A stretch of 5,514 nt of DNA from Candidatus Woesearchaeota archaeon (GTDB lineage Archaea > Nanoarchaeota > Nanoarchaeia > Woesearchaeales > UBA11576): assembly GCA_013331125.1 (NCBI GenBank), contig DUGW01000144.1:1-5514 (forward strand), given 5' to 3'. Under the pieces are notes generated by a model. That model was not told the DNA's origin and made no database searches. It saw nothing but the letters and a program-made list of their open reading frames with translations. Below, piece by piece: positions 3,741 to 5,514 of the stretch (within the stretch, counting starts at the first letter, position 1; every line of letters starts with the position of its first letter). The position numbers were made by a program, and so were the translations under genes.

Positions 3741-5514
3741 TCAAAACAATGCCTCGAATCCGACCTTCTCGTTCTCTTCCTTGGCTTCTGTGAGGTCTTT
3801 GTCCACTCTCTCGAGCTCTTTCATCAGGTCCTCGGGTGACTTTCTGCCTGCTATCTTGTCCACTGCCTTCTTGATTATCTGTTTCTTGGGTTTTGGTACT
3901 TCAGGCTCTTTCGCTTCTTCTTTGCCTTCGCCTGCAGGTGGTTTCTGCTCAGGCTCCTCGGGAGTCTTTTTCTCTTCTGTTGTCTTCTCTTGTCCTTTCT
4001 GTGCTTCTTTCTTTTCCTCAGCAGTACCTTCTTCTTTCTTCGTCTCCTCTTTCTTCTCTCCAGCAGTCTCTGGCTCCTTCTCTGCAGCCTTTGTCTTCCT
4101 CTCCTTCGTAAATGCCTTCTCTGCCTCTTCGACCTCTCTTCCGCCGATAGGTTTCTTCAGCAGGCTGTGTGTTACCCAATGCCCTATTATCGTAAACCCT
4201 GAGAATTTCTTCATCTCTTCTCTGGTAAGTTCCATCGATAGCAGGTCTCTTATCTTGAATTCATCATAGTCTTTCAGTTTCTCTACCTTGTCTGCCATCC
4301 TGAGTATTGACCTGTCATAGCCGAACTCTTCGAGCTCGCTCTTTATCTGCTTGAGTGTCTTGCCCTCGGCGAGTCCTTTCTTGACCATCTTCACGAATAG
4401 CAGGAGATAATCCTTTAACCTTATGTAGAATGGTATGAAGAGTATTATCAGCAGTATGGCCAGAGATGCCCATACTGTTGCTGGTATATGTGTGCAGTCT
4501 GTCGGGCAGTTTTCTGCGCTTTCGAATCCTGCGCATATCCCGTCGCCGCATCCGCAGAGCAGGTCTCTTTCTATCTGGTCTTCTGCTACAGGCTTTCCTA
4601 TCACTATGTATACATCTTCAGGGCTGCACCTGTCGATGGTGAATTCGTAATAGTTGGTGTAACCCGCAAGCGTGGTTGTCCTGTCTAGCTCTTCAAGCGC
4701 GTCCTTTATCCTTGAGCTGAGCATCTGTGCTATTAGGTCCTGCGTGTTTTTCTCTATTATCAGGTGTGTGTGGTCCTGGTCGCGTTCCCAGAAGTTGACG
4801 CATTTGTTGTCGAGCACAGCATCGCCTATGTACTGTGCTGAACTCACGCCTACCAGTCCGTCATTCAGCTCTTCGCCGAACATCCTGTCAGTCAGTCCTG
4901 TCCTCTTGAGGAAATCGTATGATCTTATTCCTGCTATTGCGAGGTAGTCGACGCCAGGTACCCGAGGTACAGACACTCCCTCCTTCAGTGCCTGCAATGT
5001 CAGTGGGTTCATTGGCACATAGTCTGTTGCCCTGTCATTGATGAATTCTGTGATGTAGCTCTCGAACTCGACTGCCACAGGCGATCCTTTTGATGGTGAT
5101 GCCACCAGTATGGCCTTGTCTACCTTGTGTATGAATGTATATCTGTTCGCGTTCTTCTGGTTCTCTTCATAGGCGTACCTCAGCGCTGCCTGTGCGACCA
5201 GTCCTCCTAGGCTGTATCCTACTATGTCTATCTTGTTGTACCTGAATGAATTTATCTCAAGATAGTTTGCTAGTTCTTTGGCGTTCTCTTCCACTGGTTT
5301 TGATACTAGGTAGCTGAATGTCCATAACTGGTACGGCTGGTTCGTTGTCCTGTATGTGTTTATGAAGTTGTCCCATACCCTATATGTTCCGAACATTCCG
5401 TGGACGAGGATGACTGCCCTCTTTGTGTCAGGGTTGGGTGTGAACGCGTTCCTGAATCCTGCTGTGTCGCAGTCTTCGCATGTTATTGTCATCGGCGCGA
5501 TTGTCACCTTGCCG
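3741..5514 (-). CDS. Membrane-anchored alpha/beta hydrolase (lipase/esterase-like), 5' partial
   Basis: Probable serine hydrolase with its catalytic domain outside the cell; the substrate is unknown, and a lipid or other ester is plausible. Numbering from the GTG at 5507, the sequence shows an oxyanion-type HGMFG (36-40), the nucleophile elbow GYSLGG with Ser99, candidate acid Asp216 in NDGLVG, and candidate His248 (or His246) in DHTHL. After the catalytic domain come a Cys-rich motif (318-338), a transmembrane helix (about 343-364), a charged helical stretch (about 370-455), a Lys/Glu-rich tail (456-542) and a short predicted coiled coil at the end. The stop TGA is at 3743-3741. The frame stays open through 5508-5514 and no signal peptide is seen after GTG 5507 or ATG 5492. 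A helix with its C-terminal side inside needs an exported N-terminus, so the real start probably lies beyond the window. The catalytic domain resembles PGAP1/DUF676/lipase-like Abhydrolases. It lies 34 bases upstream of the large surface-protein gene on the same strand. Confidence 0.9.
   Translation of the reverse strand, partial: GKVTIAPMTITCEDCDTAGFRNAFTPNPDTKRAVILVHGMFGTYRVWDNFINTYRTTNQPYQLWTFSYLVSKPVEENAKELANYLEINSFRYNKIDIVGYSLGGLVAQAALRYAYEENQKNANRYTFIHKVDKAILVASPSKGSPVAVEFESYITEFINDRATDYVPMNPLTLQALKEGVSVPRVPGVDYLAIAGIRSYDFLKRTGLTDRMFGEELNDGLVGVSSAQYIGDAVLDNKCVNFWERDQDHTHLIIEKNTQDLIAQMLSSRIKDALEELDRTTTLAGYTNYYEFTIDRCSPEDVYIVIGKPVAEDQIERDLLCGCGDGICAGFESAENCPTDCTHIPATVWASLAILLIILFIPFYIRLKDYLLLFVKMVKKGLAEGKTLKQIKSELEEFGYDRSILRMADKVEKLKDYDEFKIRDLLSMELTREEMKKFSGFTIIGHWVTHSLLKKPIGGREVEEAEKAFTKERKTKAAEKEPETAGEKKEETKKEEGTAEEKKEAQKGQEKTTEEKKTPEEPEQKPPAGEGKEEAKEPEVPKPKKQIIKKAVDKIAGRKSPEDLMKELERVDKDLTEAKEENEKVGFEALF
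3882..4142 (-). other. Lys/Glu-rich low-complexity cytoplasmic tail
   Basis: Residues 456-542 consist mostly of Lys, Glu, Ala, Thr, Pro and Gly, with recurring EEKK-type blocks and a more Pro-rich end (EEPEQKPPAGEGKEE, PEVPKPKK). It is likely disordered and strongly charged on the inner side of the membrane. A helical end of about 45 residues (545-588) follows. The same Lys/Glu codons produce long, artefactual Ser/Phe-rich open frames on the opposite strand. Confidence 0.75.
4416..4481 (-). other. Transmembrane helix of the hydrolase
   Basis: Residues about 343-364 form a single uninterrupted hydrophobic run (ASLAILLIILFIPF at its core), followed by Arg/Lys (RLKDY, then VKMVKK). By the positive-inside rule the C-terminal side is cytoplasmic, so the hydrolase domain and Cys motif face outward. 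This is the only clear membrane segment in the visible part of the protein. Confidence 0.85.
4494..4556 (-). other. Cys-rich extracellular motif in the hydrolase
   Basis: Residues 318-338 contain five cysteines in the order CGCGDGIC, a short acidic stretch with ES, then NCPTDC. This CGDGIC...E...NCPxDC pattern recurs in secreted proteins of archaea and bacteria, usually next to a membrane anchor, and probably forms a small disulfide- or metal-stabilised knot. Here it lies directly before the transmembrane helix, which supports an extracellular position for everything upstream of it. Function in this protein is not known. Confidence 0.7.

Noticed and set aside
3589..4269. Plus-strand 226-residue Ser/Phe-rich frame
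   Set aside because: It is antisense to the Lys/Glu-rich tail: GAA/GAG and AAG codons read backward give Phe, Leu and Ser. The composition is fully explained by the opposite strand.

Overview
The window holds two large genes, both on the minus strand, and nothing is left over except a 34-base gap between them. In transcription order the first gene (5514 to 3741) encodes a membrane-anchored alpha/beta hydrolase. The second (3706 to 1) encodes a very large secreted or surface-anchored protein that is still open at the left edge. Both genes are cut by the window. The hydrolase frame is open at the right edge, so its true N-terminus probably lies outside. The surface protein shows at least 1235 residues and has no stop codon in view.

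Organism: most likely an archaeon, possibly of the DPANN type, but this is inference. Ile is mostly ATA, Thr mostly ACA, Gly mostly GGA, and Arg almost always AGG/AGA. The surface protein carries about 44 N-x-S/T sequons and Asp/Asn/Cys-rich calcium-loop repeats, and the hydrolase has a CGDGIC...NCPxDC motif. Such features are common in surface proteins of uncultured archaea. Similar Cys/Asp repeats also occur in bacteria such as myxobacteria, so a bacterial origin is not excluded. No rRNA, tRNA or phylogenetic marker is present to settle it.

Layout on the minus strand. (1) 5514-3741: extracellular alpha/beta-hydrolase domain (HGMFG, GYSLGG), Cys-rich motif, one transmembrane helix, then a long Lys/Glu-rich tail predicted to be cytoplasmic. 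(2) 3740-3707: short gap with no visible promoter or strong Shine-Dalgarno, but containing an 11-codon mini-ORF whose stop overlaps the next start. (3) 3706-about 1850: N-terminal hydrophobic export segment, then about 550 residues of sequon-dense beta-sandwich (Ig-like) modules. (4) about 1843-1: Cys-rich region in which EF-hand-like DxDxDGxxD loops sit inside a near-invariant C-14-C-5-C spacing. These alternate as A and B types in a roughly 105-residue super-repeat.

The close co-directional spacing suggests one transcript. The pair looks like a cell-surface module: a membrane-bound hydrolase facing outward beside a large, probably glycosylated, calcium-stabilised surface or adhesin-like protein. 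The functional partnership is inferred from position only. No mobile element, CRISPR array, RNA gene, terminator or plus-strand gene could be supported.
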